A stretch of 11,417 nucleotides of DNA, taken from an uncultured bacterium (GTDB lineage: Bacteria; Cyanobacteriota; Vampirovibrionia; Gastranaerophilales; Gastranaerophilaceae). This document shows, one piece after another, positions 1 through 6,351 of this stretch. Numbering within the stretch: position 1 is the first letter of the stretch; each line of letters opens with the position of its first letter. The DNA is taken from the NCBI GenBank assembly GCA_900551675.1, contig URXH01000066.1, positions 1 to 11,417 of the forward strand, read 5' to 3'. The notes under the pieces were generated by a model that did not search any database, was not told the DNA's origin, and saw only the letters and a program-made list of their open reading frames with translations. The position numbers and the translations under genes were made by a program.

Positions 1-150
1 GTCAGATTCCAGCGCTTTATCATAAGTAATTCCAATCTTGTAATCAGACGGATGCTTTGGAGCATTCATTGCGGCAACTGCAAAACCTACGACTGATGAT
101 ACAGCCATTGCTATAATAATTCCTAAAGTAATAAGTAGTTTCTTTTTCAT
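1..150 (-). CDS. Exported or membrane-anchored protein, N-terminal part (cut by window edge)
   Basis: The reverse strand reads ATG at 150-148 and stays open for 50 codons to the window edge. A perfect GGAGG (156-160) lies 5 bases before the start, and a TATAAT-containing promoter lies just upstream. The product begins MKKKLLITLG followed by a hydrophobic stretch to about residue 27, so it is a signal peptide or N-terminal anchor. The visible remainder (APKHPSDYKIGITYDKALES) is polar. A helix reading 'YDKALES' just after an export signal resembles the start of some secreted thioredoxin-fold proteins, but the CxxC region would lie outside the window, so this is only a guess. It is divergent from the sigma-factor gene. 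Confidence 0.75.
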   Translation of the reverse strand, partial: MKKKLLITLGIIIAMAVSSVVGFAVAAMNAPKHPSDYKIGITYDKALESD

Positions 151-167
151 AATATCCTCCAATACAC

Positions 168-195
168 ATTATACTACAAACTTTTTATCTTACAA
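168..195 (-). promoter_or_regulatory. Probable sigma-70 promoter of the leftward partial gene
   Basis: On the minus strand a perfect TATAAT -10 lies at 173-168. A TTGTAA -35 (4 of 6 matches to TTGACA) lies at 195-190, with a 16-base spacer. Initiation would fall near 161, leaving a leader of about 10 bases that carries only the GGAGG. Confidence 0.55.
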
Positions 196-240
196 ATTTT
201 TATAATTTGAAATATAACTTAACAAAAATGTTTAAAAAAT

Positions 241-271
241 TATATACTATGGTATATACTAAATATATACT
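241..271. repeat. Three phased direct repeats of TATATACT containing an inverted repeat
   Basis: TATATACT occurs exactly at 241-248, 253-260 and 264-271, so copies start 12 and 11 bases apart, about one helical turn. The first two copies also form a 7-bp inverted repeat, TATATAC/GTATATA, at 241-247 and 252-258 around TATG. The array sits 76-106 bases before the sigma-factor start and about 50 bases beyond the leftward promoter. Phased copies on one DNA face suggest regulator binding; each copy also resembles a -10 box (TATACT). A weak -10 (TATAAC, 286-291) lies just downstream, so the array could be an activator or operator site for the sigma gene. Low-complexity AT sequence is the alternative. 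The rest of 151-346 is AT-rich with no gene. Confidence 0.45.
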
Positions 272-346
272 AATTTAGATTTGTATATAACAATAATCAA
301 AATGTATCGTCTTGTGTTACTTAAAAATGAAGGAGTTTAAAGAGGT

Positions 347-1246
347 ATGAAAAAAAATTCCCCCGTCAAAATGAAATCTTCAGGCCGGCTTTCCAACCCT
401 GCCAAAAATGAAATTTTTGACGGTGCAGGTGATAGCGTACTATCAAATTATGTCAGAGAAATTTCCGACTACAAATCACTTACCCCGTCAGAAGAAAAAG
501 AGCTTGCAAAAAAAGCAAAAGCAGGAGATGAAGAGGCAAAAAAACAATTAATCAAAGCTAATTTGAAACTTGTAATCACAATCGCAAAAAAAGCAATTCA
601 CATGTCAAATCTTCCAATGATAGACTTGATTCAGGAAGGTAATCTTGGGCTTATGATTGCGGCAGAAAAATTCAATTACAAACTCGGCTATAAATTTGCA
701 ACTTATGCAAGCTGGTGGATTAAACAGGCAATGTTTAAGGCAATATCAGAACAGTCTCATTGTATGAAAATTCCTGTTTATATACAGGAAACATTATCAA
801 GATTTTCTAAACTTAAACGTGAAATGGAACGAGAAAACAACTGTCAGGTACAAAATGAAGAAGTTGCAAAAAAAATGAATATACCATCTGACAAAATTGA
901 TTTATTCCTGAACGCGTACTCAAAAACAATATCCATAGAAAGCAGTTTAGAAAACCATGACGGCAAAGAAATGAATATTGCAGATATTATAGAAGATAAA
1001 AAAGCATCTGCCACAGAAAATGCAGAATTTGAAGATTTGAAAACCGATATTCTTAATGTTATTTCAACTCTGAAAGAGCGGGAACAGCAGGTTGTCAAAA
1101 TGCGTTACGGTCTGGATGGAGACGATAAAAAAACTCTCGAAGAAATCGGCAGTATTTACGGCGTAACAAAAGAATGCATACGCCAGACAGAATTAAGAGC
1201 TTTGAAAAAGATGAAATTCTCCGTGTTAGGTCAGTACGTTGATTAG
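347..1246 (+). CDS. Sigma-70 family RNA polymerase sigma factor (RpoD-like, probably non-primary)
   Basis: This 299-residue protein directs core RNA polymerase to promoters. Region 1.2 is at about 30-63 (SNYVREISDYKSLTPSEE). Region 2 is at 70-143, with the core-binding LIQEGNLGLM (94-103) and the melting tyrosine and tryptophans TYASWW (119-124). Region 3 is at about 144-220, and region 4 at 236-290 with a helix-turn-helix (TLEEIGSIYGVTKECIRQTE). There is no long acidic region 1.1, as in group 2/3 factors. Compared with E. coli sigma70, Q437 is kept (Q127) but T440 becomes F130 and R441 becomes K131, and the conserved ADQARTI becomes SEQSHCM. The -35 readers E585, R588 and Q589 are kept (E276, R279, Q280). 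An alternative specificity is therefore likely; its regulon is unknown. AAGGAG at 330-335 supports this start. The gene is monocistronic with its own terminator. Whether it is the organism's primary sigma cannot be decided here. Confidence 0.93.
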   Translation: MKKNSPVKMKSSGRLSNPAKNEIFDGAGDSVLSNYVREISDYKSLTPSEEKELAKKAKAGDEEAKKQLIKANLKLVITIAKKAIHMSNLPMIDLIQEGNLGLMIAAEKFNYKLGYKFATYASWWIKQAMFKAISEQSHCMKIPVYIQETLSRFSKLKREMERENNCQVQNEEVAKKMNIPSDKIDLFLNAYSKTISIESSLENHDGKEMNIADIIEDKKASATENAEFEDLKTDILNVISTLKEREQQVVKMRYGLDGDDKKTLEEIGSIYGVTKECIRQTELRALKKMKFSVLGQYVD

Positions 1247-1290
1247 GTGTGTAATTTTATTCATTTGTGTTTATTTGTATAAAAATTTTC

Positions 1291-1318
1291 AAAAGGAGGC
1301 ATCAATGCTTCCTTTTTT
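1291..1318 (+). terminator. Rho-independent terminator of the sigma-factor gene
   Basis: AAAAGGAGGCA (1291-1301) pairs with TGCTTCCTTTT (1306-1316) around a TCAA loop, giving an 11-bp stem with a single G-U pair, and runs into T residues to 1318. It lies 45 bases after the sigma stop codon and isolates that gene from the next unit. Confidence 0.85.
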
Positions 1319-1375
1319 GTAATTCTCATATAAATACAGGTGTACTTTTTTTTCAAAATCATTAATATTAATAGT

Positions 1376-1909
1376 ATGAAAAAATTTTTGACATTATTAT
1401 TTATAATAATTTTTTCCGCCGGAAACATCACATTTGCGGAAGGGGACTTATGGGATAATTTCGGAGATCAAAATGTTTACGGTCAAAAACCTGTAAGCGA
1501 CCAAGATTTTCAAAAAGCTCTTGAAAGCAAAAAAGGGAAAAAGAAAAAAGATAAAAATATTCCCAAAGGAGAAAGTTTTTCACAGAGCAATGAAACAGAA
1601 TCAATAACAACAACCGTTAAAGAGCCGCAAATTTTACTTATTCCGCTTAGTTTGAAAGCTGGAGAAGATGTAATAATCCCTCCCGGACACTATGAAGTAA
1701 AAGGAGAACGGGAGAACGGTAAAACATATTTGAAACTTTACCAGTCGCATTTCATGATAGCAAAACTGCCGGCTACAGAAACAAATGATGATTTTGGAGA
1801 ACAGACAATTAACTTTGTAAAACTTATACCGCATGGGGATTATCATGTCCGGATTATTTACGGCAGTCTTGATTTTAATGCGTATGCAGTAATTGACACA
1901 GTTGACTAA
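1376..1909 (+). CDS. Small secreted protein of unknown function
   Basis: I do not recognise this family. The ATG at 1376 gives 177 residues starting with a textbook signal peptide: MKKF, a hydrophobic core rich in L, I and F, and a likely cleavage after A21 (TFA-EG). A GTG at 1340 in the same frame would put twelve extra residues before the signal peptide, so I rejected it. No Shine-Dalgarno motif precedes 1376, and an 8-T run lies at 1346-1353. After the signal comes a linker with a lysine-rich stretch (KKGKKKKDK, about 52-60) and a Ser/Thr/Glu-rich segment. A beta-rich C-terminal domain follows (about 84-177), with PQILLIPLSLKAGEDV and IPPGHYEVKGE like strands. No cysteine or obvious catalytic motif is seen. 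The gene ends 34 bases before deoB on the same strand and is probably co-transcribed with it, though the functions have no clear link. Confidence 0.75.
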   Translation: MKKFLTLLFIIIFSAGNITFAEGDLWDNFGDQNVYGQKPVSDQDFQKALESKKGKKKKDKNIPKGESFSQSNETESITTTVKEPQILLIPLSLKAGEDVIIPPGHYEVKGERENGKTYLKLYQSHFMIAKLPATETNDDFGEQTINFVKLIPHGDYHVRIIYGSLDFNAYAVIDTVD

Positions 1910-1943
1910 AATTGCTAAAATCAGGTTATAAGAAGGGGGAAAT

Positions 1944-3122
1944 ATGAAAAGAGCAATAGTAATGGTAATAGATTCTATGGGCACAGGCGCAATGCCGGAT
2001 TGCCGGGAATTTAATGACACACCTCAGTGCAATACACTAAAACATGTATGCGAATTCAATAACGGTCTTAAAGTTCCAAATATGGAAAAAATGGGACTCG
2101 GTAATATTCAAGATTATAAAGGAATAAAAAAAGTTAATAATCCGACTGCCCAATACGGTATAATGGAAGAAAAATCAAAAGGCAAAGATACTACTACAGG
2201 CCACTGGGAGATGGCAGGGTTAGTTTCTAAAAAACCTTTTGCAACATTTCCTAACGGCTTTCCCGATGAATTAATAGAAAAATTTATAAGAGAAACAAAC
2301 TGCGGAGGAGTTCTTGCTAACATTCCTGCAAGCGGAACGGCTATTATTGCAGAATTAAATGAAGAACACCATAAAACTAAATTTCCGATTGTTTATACGA
2401 GCGCGGACAGCGTTTTTCAAATCGCGGTTGATACGGATTTAATCCCGCTTGAAACATTATATGAATGGTGCAAAACAGCAAGAAAAATTCTTGATGATGG
2501 CGGCTGGAATGTGTCAAGAGTAATTGCAAGACCTTATAAAATTATTGACGGCAAACCGACAAGAATATCCAAGGACAGAAGAGACTATTCAATGGAGCCT
2601 TCACATACAGTTTTAAATGAGATTAAAGACAATGGCGGGAAAGTCATTGCAATAGGCAAGATTGAAGACATTTTTTCAAAATCAGGTATCACTCATGCCA
2701 TTCATACAGGCTCTAACAAAGAAGGGCTTGAATTAACCTTGAAAGCAGTAAAAAAAGACCTCAATCTCGAAAAAATTGCGTATCCGTCTAATAACAAAAT
2801 ATTTAATGATAAAACATTTATTTTCACAAACCTTGTTGATACGGATATGCTTTACGGACACAGAAACGATGCCGCAGGCTACGGCAGAGCCATTGAAGAA
2901 ATCGACACATACGTTGATGATATTATTAATGCAATGAATGAAGAAGATTTACTTATAATTACTGCAGATCACGGGTGCGATCCGACAGTTGAGGGAACCG
3001 ATCACACAAGAGAATATGTGCCTGTTCTTATTTATAACAAAAATATTAAAGGTGAAAATCTCGGAATGATTAAAGGGTTTGATTATATAGCGGAAAGAAT
3101 AAAAAAATGGCTTAACATTTAA
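1944..3122 (+). CDS. deoB: Phosphopentomutase
   Basis: This enzyme interconverts (deoxy)ribose 1-phosphate and 5-phosphate, linking nucleoside phosphorolysis to the pentose phosphate pool in the cytoplasm. The 392 residues match the usual family length, and the alkaline-phosphatase-superfamily signatures are present in order. VIDSMGTG carries the metal ligand D10, and KDTTTGHWEMAG (81-92) carries the phospho-accepting threonine. NLVDTDMLYGHRND (296-309) carries D301 and H306. TADHGCDPT with D342 and H343 precedes TDHTREYVPV with H354. The spacings D301-H306-D342-H354 equal those of D286-H291-D327-H339 in the characterised Bacillus cereus enzyme. The ribosome binding site AGAAGGGGG (1931-1939) fixes the ATG. 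No nucleoside phosphorylase or deaminase gene lies alongside, unlike classical deo operons. No terminator follows the gene, so read-through into the ferredoxin gene is likely. Confidence 0.96.
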   Translation: MKRAIVMVIDSMGTGAMPDCREFNDTPQCNTLKHVCEFNNGLKVPNMEKMGLGNIQDYKGIKKVNNPTAQYGIMEEKSKGKDTTTGHWEMAGLVSKKPFATFPNGFPDELIEKFIRETNCGGVLANIPASGTAIIAELNEEHHKTKFPIVYTSADSVFQIAVDTDLIPLETLYEWCKTARKILDDGGWNVSRVIARPYKIIDGKPTRISKDRRDYSMEPSHTVLNEIKDNGGKVIAIGKIEDIFSKSGITHAIHTGSNKEGLELTLKAVKKDLNLEKIAYPSNNKIFNDKTFIFTNLVDTDMLYGHRNDAAGYGRAIEEIDTYVDDIINAMNEEDLLIITADHGCDPTVEGTDHTREYVPVLIYNKNIKGENLGMIKGFDYIAERIKKWLNI

Positions 3123-3131
3123 AAAGTTTAA

Positions 3132-3160
3132 TTGAATTTTAAAATATTTTATATTATAAT
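3132..3160 (+). promoter_or_regulatory. Strong sigma-70 promoter of the ferredoxin gene
   Basis: TTGAAT (3132-3137, 4 of 6 consensus) and a perfect TATAAT (3155-3160) are separated by the ideal 17 bases. Initiation near 3167 gives a leader of about 45 bases ending in the AAGGAG site at 3197-3202. This is the best consensus promoter in the window and suggests high constitutive expression independent of deoB. Confidence 0.75.
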
Positions 3161-3211
3161 CAATGAGTGAAGAAATTCACATTGTATTTAAAATATAAGG
3201 AGAAAGTAGAA

Positions 3212-3388
3212 ATGACAGTAAAAGTAAATGATTCTTGTATCGGATGCGGCGCTTGCGAATCAATTTGCGACGCAGTATTTTCAGTAGACGGTGTTGCTCA
3301 GGTTGATGAAGCAGCAGTTGCAGATAATATGGATTGCGTAAAAGAAGCAGCTGAAGCTTGCCCTGTATCAGCTATTGAAGTTGAATAA
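3212..3388 (+). CDS. Small single-cluster [4Fe-4S] ferredoxin
   Basis: This is a cytoplasmic low-potential electron carrier of 58 residues. The start is ATG 3212, with AAGGAG at 3197-3202; a GTG at 3167 falls at the predicted transcription start and has no ribosome site, so I rejected it. Cluster ligands are C9, C12 and C15 (CIGCGAC) and C50 in ACPVSAIEV. Two more cysteines, C19 and C42, sit where Thermotoga maritima ferredoxin has a disulfide pair in place of a second cluster, so I infer one [4Fe-4S] cluster and a C19-C42 disulfide. The usual CxxxCP proline after C19 is replaced by D20. The protein is strongly acidic, as is typical. The partner is unknown: oxidoreductases such as pyruvate:ferredoxin oxidoreductase or hydrogenase are plausible but none is in the window. 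It has its own promoter and a strong terminator. Confidence 0.94.
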   Translation: MTVKVNDSCIGCGACESICDAVFSVDGVAQVDEAAVADNMDCVKEAAEACPVSAIEVE

Positions 3389-3402
3389 ATTTATAATAAT
3401 TT

Positions 3403-3439
3403 ATACAAAAAAGACCCTTAAAAGGGGTCTTTTTTGTAT
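3403..3439. terminator. Bidirectional intrinsic terminator between convergent units
   Basis: ATACAAAAAAGACCC (3403-3417) and GGGTCTTTTTTGTAT (3425-3439) form a perfect 15-bp stem with a 7-base loop. Read either way the hairpin has a GC-rich top and a U-rich 3' arm, so it can end transcripts from the ferredoxin gene (plus) and from the unit ending at 3490 (minus). Confidence 0.9.
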
Positions 3440-3489
3440 TTAGAAAATATTAAATTATAAACAATACAAAAATCAAAGATATTTTATAT

Positions 3490-3975
3490 TTACTCTCTGT
3501 ATTCACAGACAAAAACGAATTTTTGATTTTTACCGCCTTGCACAGCAGTTTTATTATCAAGAGTAACAAAATTTCCATCAGCATCTAAATAGCCTTCTAT
3601 TGAACATATAAATTTATCGGAAATAGTATTATTTTTAGAAGATTCACGCGGAGTTTCCTGTATTTCTCTCTGATGCATTTCTAATTCATTTAATCTGGAA
3701 TCAAAACGAGCCTCTAAATTTCTTATTTCATTCATTAAATTATCCATTTGGAACTCATCACTGTAATTCCCGCGTCTCCTATCGCGAGCGTGCCTTTCTG
3801 ACCTTGCATCATAATCGTTATCTCTTTCATAGCTATTTTCTCTATTTTGGCTGTTTTTATTATCATTCTTGTAACTGTCCATAATCATAGGCGCACTTAT
3901 AATCATAAAAACTCCGAGAATAATTATAAGAACAATCGCGTACCCCATATTTGACATTGCGTATTTTTTTTGCAT
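3490..3975 (-). CDS. Small membrane-anchored coiled-coil protein of unknown function
   Basis: I do not recognise this 161-residue protein. One hydrophobic segment spans about 11-30 (GYAIVLIIILGVFMIISAP) after a short basic start, which predicts an N-in anchor with the rest outside the cytoplasm. Residues 34-72 are highly charged and rich in N, D and R. A heptad-like helix follows at about 74-106 (MNEIRNLEARFDSRLNELEM), which could oligomerise. A compact C-terminal module of about 43 residues (119-161) begins KFICSIEGYLDADGNF and contains only two cysteines, C124 and C157, which could form a disulfide if exported. The start ATG at 3975 has GGATGG upstream. An A8 run covers codons 3-4, and an in-frame Met at residue 7 is a fallback start. 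Only 23 bases separate it from the PEP carboxykinase stop, so the two are probably one transcript ending at 3403-3439. Confidence 0.75.
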   Translation of the reverse strand: MQKKYAMSNMGYAIVLIIILGVFMIISAPMIMDSYKNDNKNSQNRENSYERDNDYDARSERHARDRRRGNYSDEFQMDNLMNEIRNLEARFDSRLNELEMHQREIQETPRESSKNNTISDKFICSIEGYLDADGNFVTLDNKTAVQGGKNQKFVFVCEYRE

Positions 3976-3998
3976 ATACCATCCTTTTTTATTTTTTA

Positions 3999-5648
3999 TT
4001 AAGCGGGAATTTCTGCAATCACGGCATTCAAAGCATCCAATGCGTCAGAAGGAAGTTTATCCATACCAGCTTTTTCAGTTTCTCTTGACATTACAAAAGC
4101 CGTTCTATCCTTCATTCTTGCAGCTAATTGTTGTGCATATTCTCTATTGCCCAAAGATGTATCAAAACCATCTATATTCATAATTTGAATATCTGAAAAA
4201 TTTTCCCACTTATGAAACTTCGCAGTACCTTCTACAATAGATTCTACAATTGAAAGAGTGATTTCTTTTTTAATTTTTTGTCCCATAAAATCGCCGGTAT
4301 TAAGAATATAGCATTCAACACCGTCTTCTATCAATTTTTTAAAGCGCTGATAATCAACAGCCAGAGGATAAACTCTGAATGGATTTGCATAAGGTTCAAC
4401 AACTAAAGCATCAGGATCAACGCCTTTTGCAAGTCTTTCAGCAGATGTTCTTTTAGTTGCAAGAGTAGCTCCCATTGCTGCTCCTAAAGATGCACCTGAA
4501 AGTTTTAATACAGGCGGAATAGCAGGGTCTTTCATAAGCCAGAATATTGCGTTGATAGGTTCGTCAATTCTGTCAACTCTGTTCGGTGCCCACAATTTTG
4601 ACTTGACCGCACGGCCGTTTCCATTTCTAATATCTTCTGTTACGGAAACGATTTTACCGTCCGCAAGCTGAATTGCACCTGCATTCTGTTGTGTTAAAAT
4701 AAATTTATTATCTTCGCTCCCGATCGGATAATCGGCAGTTTTATCAAAATACGCCGGTTCAAGAGCTATAGAATATTTTTTATCAACATTTATGATAAAT
4801 GCATCATCATGCAGCACGGTAATATCATATTTATTGTCGTGTTTTGCATGTGTAATTGTTGATTTACCGGAACCTGAAAGCCCGAATACAGCTGTTCTGA
4901 ATGATTTCCCATTTTCGAGGTTATAGCGTTTCATTCCTCCATGGCATGATGCATAACCGTTACGTGAAGCACAGCCCCAGGCAAGAGTTAATGTACCTTT
5001 TTTATGCTCTCCGAAATAACGCATACCTAGAATTGCCGCACAATTGTGTTCAGGATCAAAGAAAGTTAACCCGTAAGGGAAATCAGGATGCGACCAGTCA
5101 GGATCAGAAAATACAAAAATATCACCTTCATCAATTTTCCTTGAATTCTCATACATATCTGCATAAATTTCATTTATATATTGAAAATTTAGCATCCAGC
5201 TGTACATAATATTTTCAAAACCTTCCGGAATAAGCAGATGAGCTTTTACCATAAAATCTTTATCAAGTCCTATAACAGCTTCCGTTTTATACATAAGTTT
5301 GTCTCTTGTTCCGTAAACTGCTTCACGAATAATCGGGAGTAAGACTGAAAGCTCACATCCCGGTTCGCCTACAATTTTTCTTGCAGCTGCGCAACGTCCT
5401 ACAACTGCACCATCGTTAAATAATAACTGATTTGCTCCTTTTGGAAGCCCTGACTTTTCAGGTTCATAAACAGGCATTCCCGTTAATTCAATAGTCCCCG
5501 GGCTATTTTTAGCTAATTTGTAAGCTTCTGATACTGATTTAACTTCTTCCGCATTATTTGCGAAAAACGGCGCCATTATTGTAGCACGCGCAGAAGACAT
5601 CAACCTTTTTAACTGTTCTGAATCTGAAAAAAATTCTATAGTAGCCAT
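3999..5648 (-). CDS. pckA: Phosphoenolpyruvate carboxykinase (ATP-type superfamily)
   Basis: This enzyme converts oxaloacetate plus nucleotide triphosphate to PEP plus CO2, reversibly, linking the C4 acids to gluconeogenesis or anaplerosis. From ATG 5648 it is 549 residues, matching the family's usual 530-550. The open frame extends upstream to a TTG at 5717, but GGAGGG (5662-5657) sits 8 bases before 5648 and the predicted transcript starts near 5669, so I chose 5648. Evidence is the P-loop GLSGSGKST (256-264), the adjacent metal-binding HDDAF (280-284), VTEDIRNGNGRAVKSKLWAP (336-355) and YILNTGDFMGQKIKKE. The sequence belongs to the divergent branch with SGSGKST rather than the SGTGKTT of E. 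coli PckA, so nucleotide preference is not proven. It is followed by a small membrane protein in the same unit, which is not a usual partner. Confidence 0.88.
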   Translation of the reverse strand: MATIEFFSDSEQLKRLMSSARATIMAPFFANNAEEVKSVSEAYKLAKNSPGTIELTGMPVYEPEKSGLPKGANQLLFNDGAVVGRCAAARKIVGEPGCELSVLLPIIREAVYGTRDKLMYKTEAVIGLDKDFMVKAHLLIPEGFENIMYSWMLNFQYINEIYADMYENSRKIDEGDIFVFSDPDWSHPDFPYGLTFFDPEHNCAAILGMRYFGEHKKGTLTLAWGCASRNGYASCHGGMKRYNLENGKSFRTAVFGLSGSGKSTITHAKHDNKYDITVLHDDAFIINVDKKYSIALEPAYFDKTADYPIGSEDNKFILTQQNAGAIQLADGKIVSVTEDIRNGNGRAVKSKLWAPNRVDRIDEPINAIFWLMKDPAIPPVLKLSGASLGAAMGATLATKRTSAERLAKGVDPDALVVEPYANPFRVYPLAVDYQRFKKLIEDGVECYILNTGDFMGQKIKKEITLSIVESIVEGTAKFHKWENFSDIQIMNIDGFDTSLGNREYAQQLAARMKDRTAFVMSRETEKAGMDKLPSDALDALNAVIAEIPA

Positions 5649-5675
5649 AGACACAACCCTCCGACTTTCAAAAAA

Positions 5676-5704
5676 ATAATACCATAAAACGGCTTGCGGA
5701 GCAA
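5676..5704 (-). promoter_or_regulatory. Extended -10 promoter of pckA with a palindrome over the -35
   Basis: The minus strand shows TGG immediately before TATTAT (-10 at 5681-5676), an extended -10, and TTGCTC (5704-5699) 17 bases upstream as a weak -35. The -35 lies inside the small palindrome TTGC-GGA-GCAA (5694-5704), which could be an operator half or a chance match. The leader is about 20 bases. Confidence 0.5.
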
Positions 5705-5756
5705 TCACATTTCTCAAATTTTTATGCGTATTTTAAGTTTATAATAAATTCGGGTA

Positions 5757-5785
5757 GTTACAAAAAATAAATATTGTGATAGAAT
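5757..5785 (+). promoter_or_regulatory. Extended -10 promoter of the 5823-8851 unit
   Basis: GTTACA (5757-5762, 4 of 6) is followed after 17 bases by TAGAAT (5780-5785, 5 of 6), preceded directly by TGA, giving an extended -10. Initiation near 5792 leaves about 30 bases of leader with AAGGGG before ATG 5823. It diverges from the pckA promoter; the space between them (5705-5756) is AT-rich and shows nothing else. Confidence 0.55.
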
Positions 5786-5822
5786 ATTGTTGTAAAAAAT
5801 TTATAAAAGGGGATTTAAGTTA

Positions 5823-6320
5823 ATGTATTTAAAAAAATTTAAGACTTTAATATTGATACTTGCAGTAACTGCAGGAATAAATGTATTTGCATCTACATCT
5901 GGATACACAGTTGTAAGCGCAAACGGCGTTCAGACACAAAGCGCCTCAAAAGCATATACTACAGTAAACCCGCTTGACATTGTTGCAAGACCGAATTTTT
6001 ATCTTAATAAAAATGTTAAGATTAAAGCTAAATTTGATAAATTTTCAACTCTCGGACTTGATTACAAACCTGCAATGAAAAGCTCGCAGGACTATATTTC
6101 TTTCTTAATACAGCGTCCTGATGTTACAGATCATAACATTCCGCTATCTGAATTAAAAATATTTTTGAAAAGAACCGAAGCTGAAAAATATATTGACCTG
6201 AATTCTGGCGATATCGTAGAATTCAGCGGGAAAGTTTTCTCAAACGCACTTGGAGATGCATGGATGGATGTTGATAAATTTGCGGTTATCAGCAGCACAA
6301 AACCGAAAGATGAAAAATAA
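5823..6320 (+). CDS. Secreted protein with a probable OB-like beta domain, function unknown
   Basis: The 165-residue product starts with a clear signal peptide (MYLKKFKTLILILAVTAG, likely cut after A23 in VFA-ST). The mature part opens with a Ser/Thr/Gln-rich linker. It then has NPLDIVARPNFYLNKNVKIK, a central strand-rich section, and a C-terminal GDIVEFSGKVFSNALGDAWM (128-147) followed by DVDKF. A pattern of 'residues to keep a step, strand of KVKIKAKF, later GDxVxFxGKV, then WxDVDKF' resembles secreted OB-fold modules, but I infer this from pattern alone. No cysteine or catalytic motif is seen. AAGGGG (5807-5812) supports the start. Only 31 bases separate it from the GH57 gene, so the two are likely co-transcribed, which leaves open a role in binding or handling an extracytoplasmic ligand. 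Confidence 0.75.
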   Translation: MYLKKFKTLILILAVTAGINVFASTSGYTVVSANGVQTQSASKAYTTVNPLDIVARPNFYLNKNVKIKAKFDKFSTLGLDYKPAMKSSQDYISFLIQRPDVTDHNIPLSELKIFLKRTEAEKYIDLNSGDIVEFSGKVFSNALGDAWMDVDKFAVISSTKPKDEK

Positions 6321-6351
6321 AACATTTTACAAATTATTACGGAGTTAAGAG

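Noticed and set aside
151..346. Small RNA or riboswitch in the divergent spacer
   Set aside because: The sequence is almost all A/T with no GC-bearing hairpin or terminator; only promoter-like boxes and the TATATACT array are supportable.
1340..1375. GTG start for the secreted protein
   Set aside because: It would place twelve residues in front of a complete signal peptide beginning at ATG 1376.
1634..2020. Open frame of 128 codons on the minus strand
   Set aside because: It is antisense to the secreted-protein gene and the deoB start, with hydrophobic low-quality sequence and no start signals; it mirrors the coding strand.
3167..3211. GTG start giving a 73-residue ferredoxin
   Set aside because: The GTG coincides with the predicted transcription start, and AAGGAG directs ATG 3212, which gives the normal length.
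4901..5209. Open frame of 102 codons on the plus strand within pckA
   Set aside because: It lies wholly antisense to a well-conserved part of PEP carboxykinase, with no ribosome site and no recognisable protein features.
5649..5717. N-terminal extension of PEP carboxykinase from TTG 5717
   Set aside because: ATG 5648 has GGAGGG at ideal spacing, the extension covers the promoter, and its residues do not look like family sequence.
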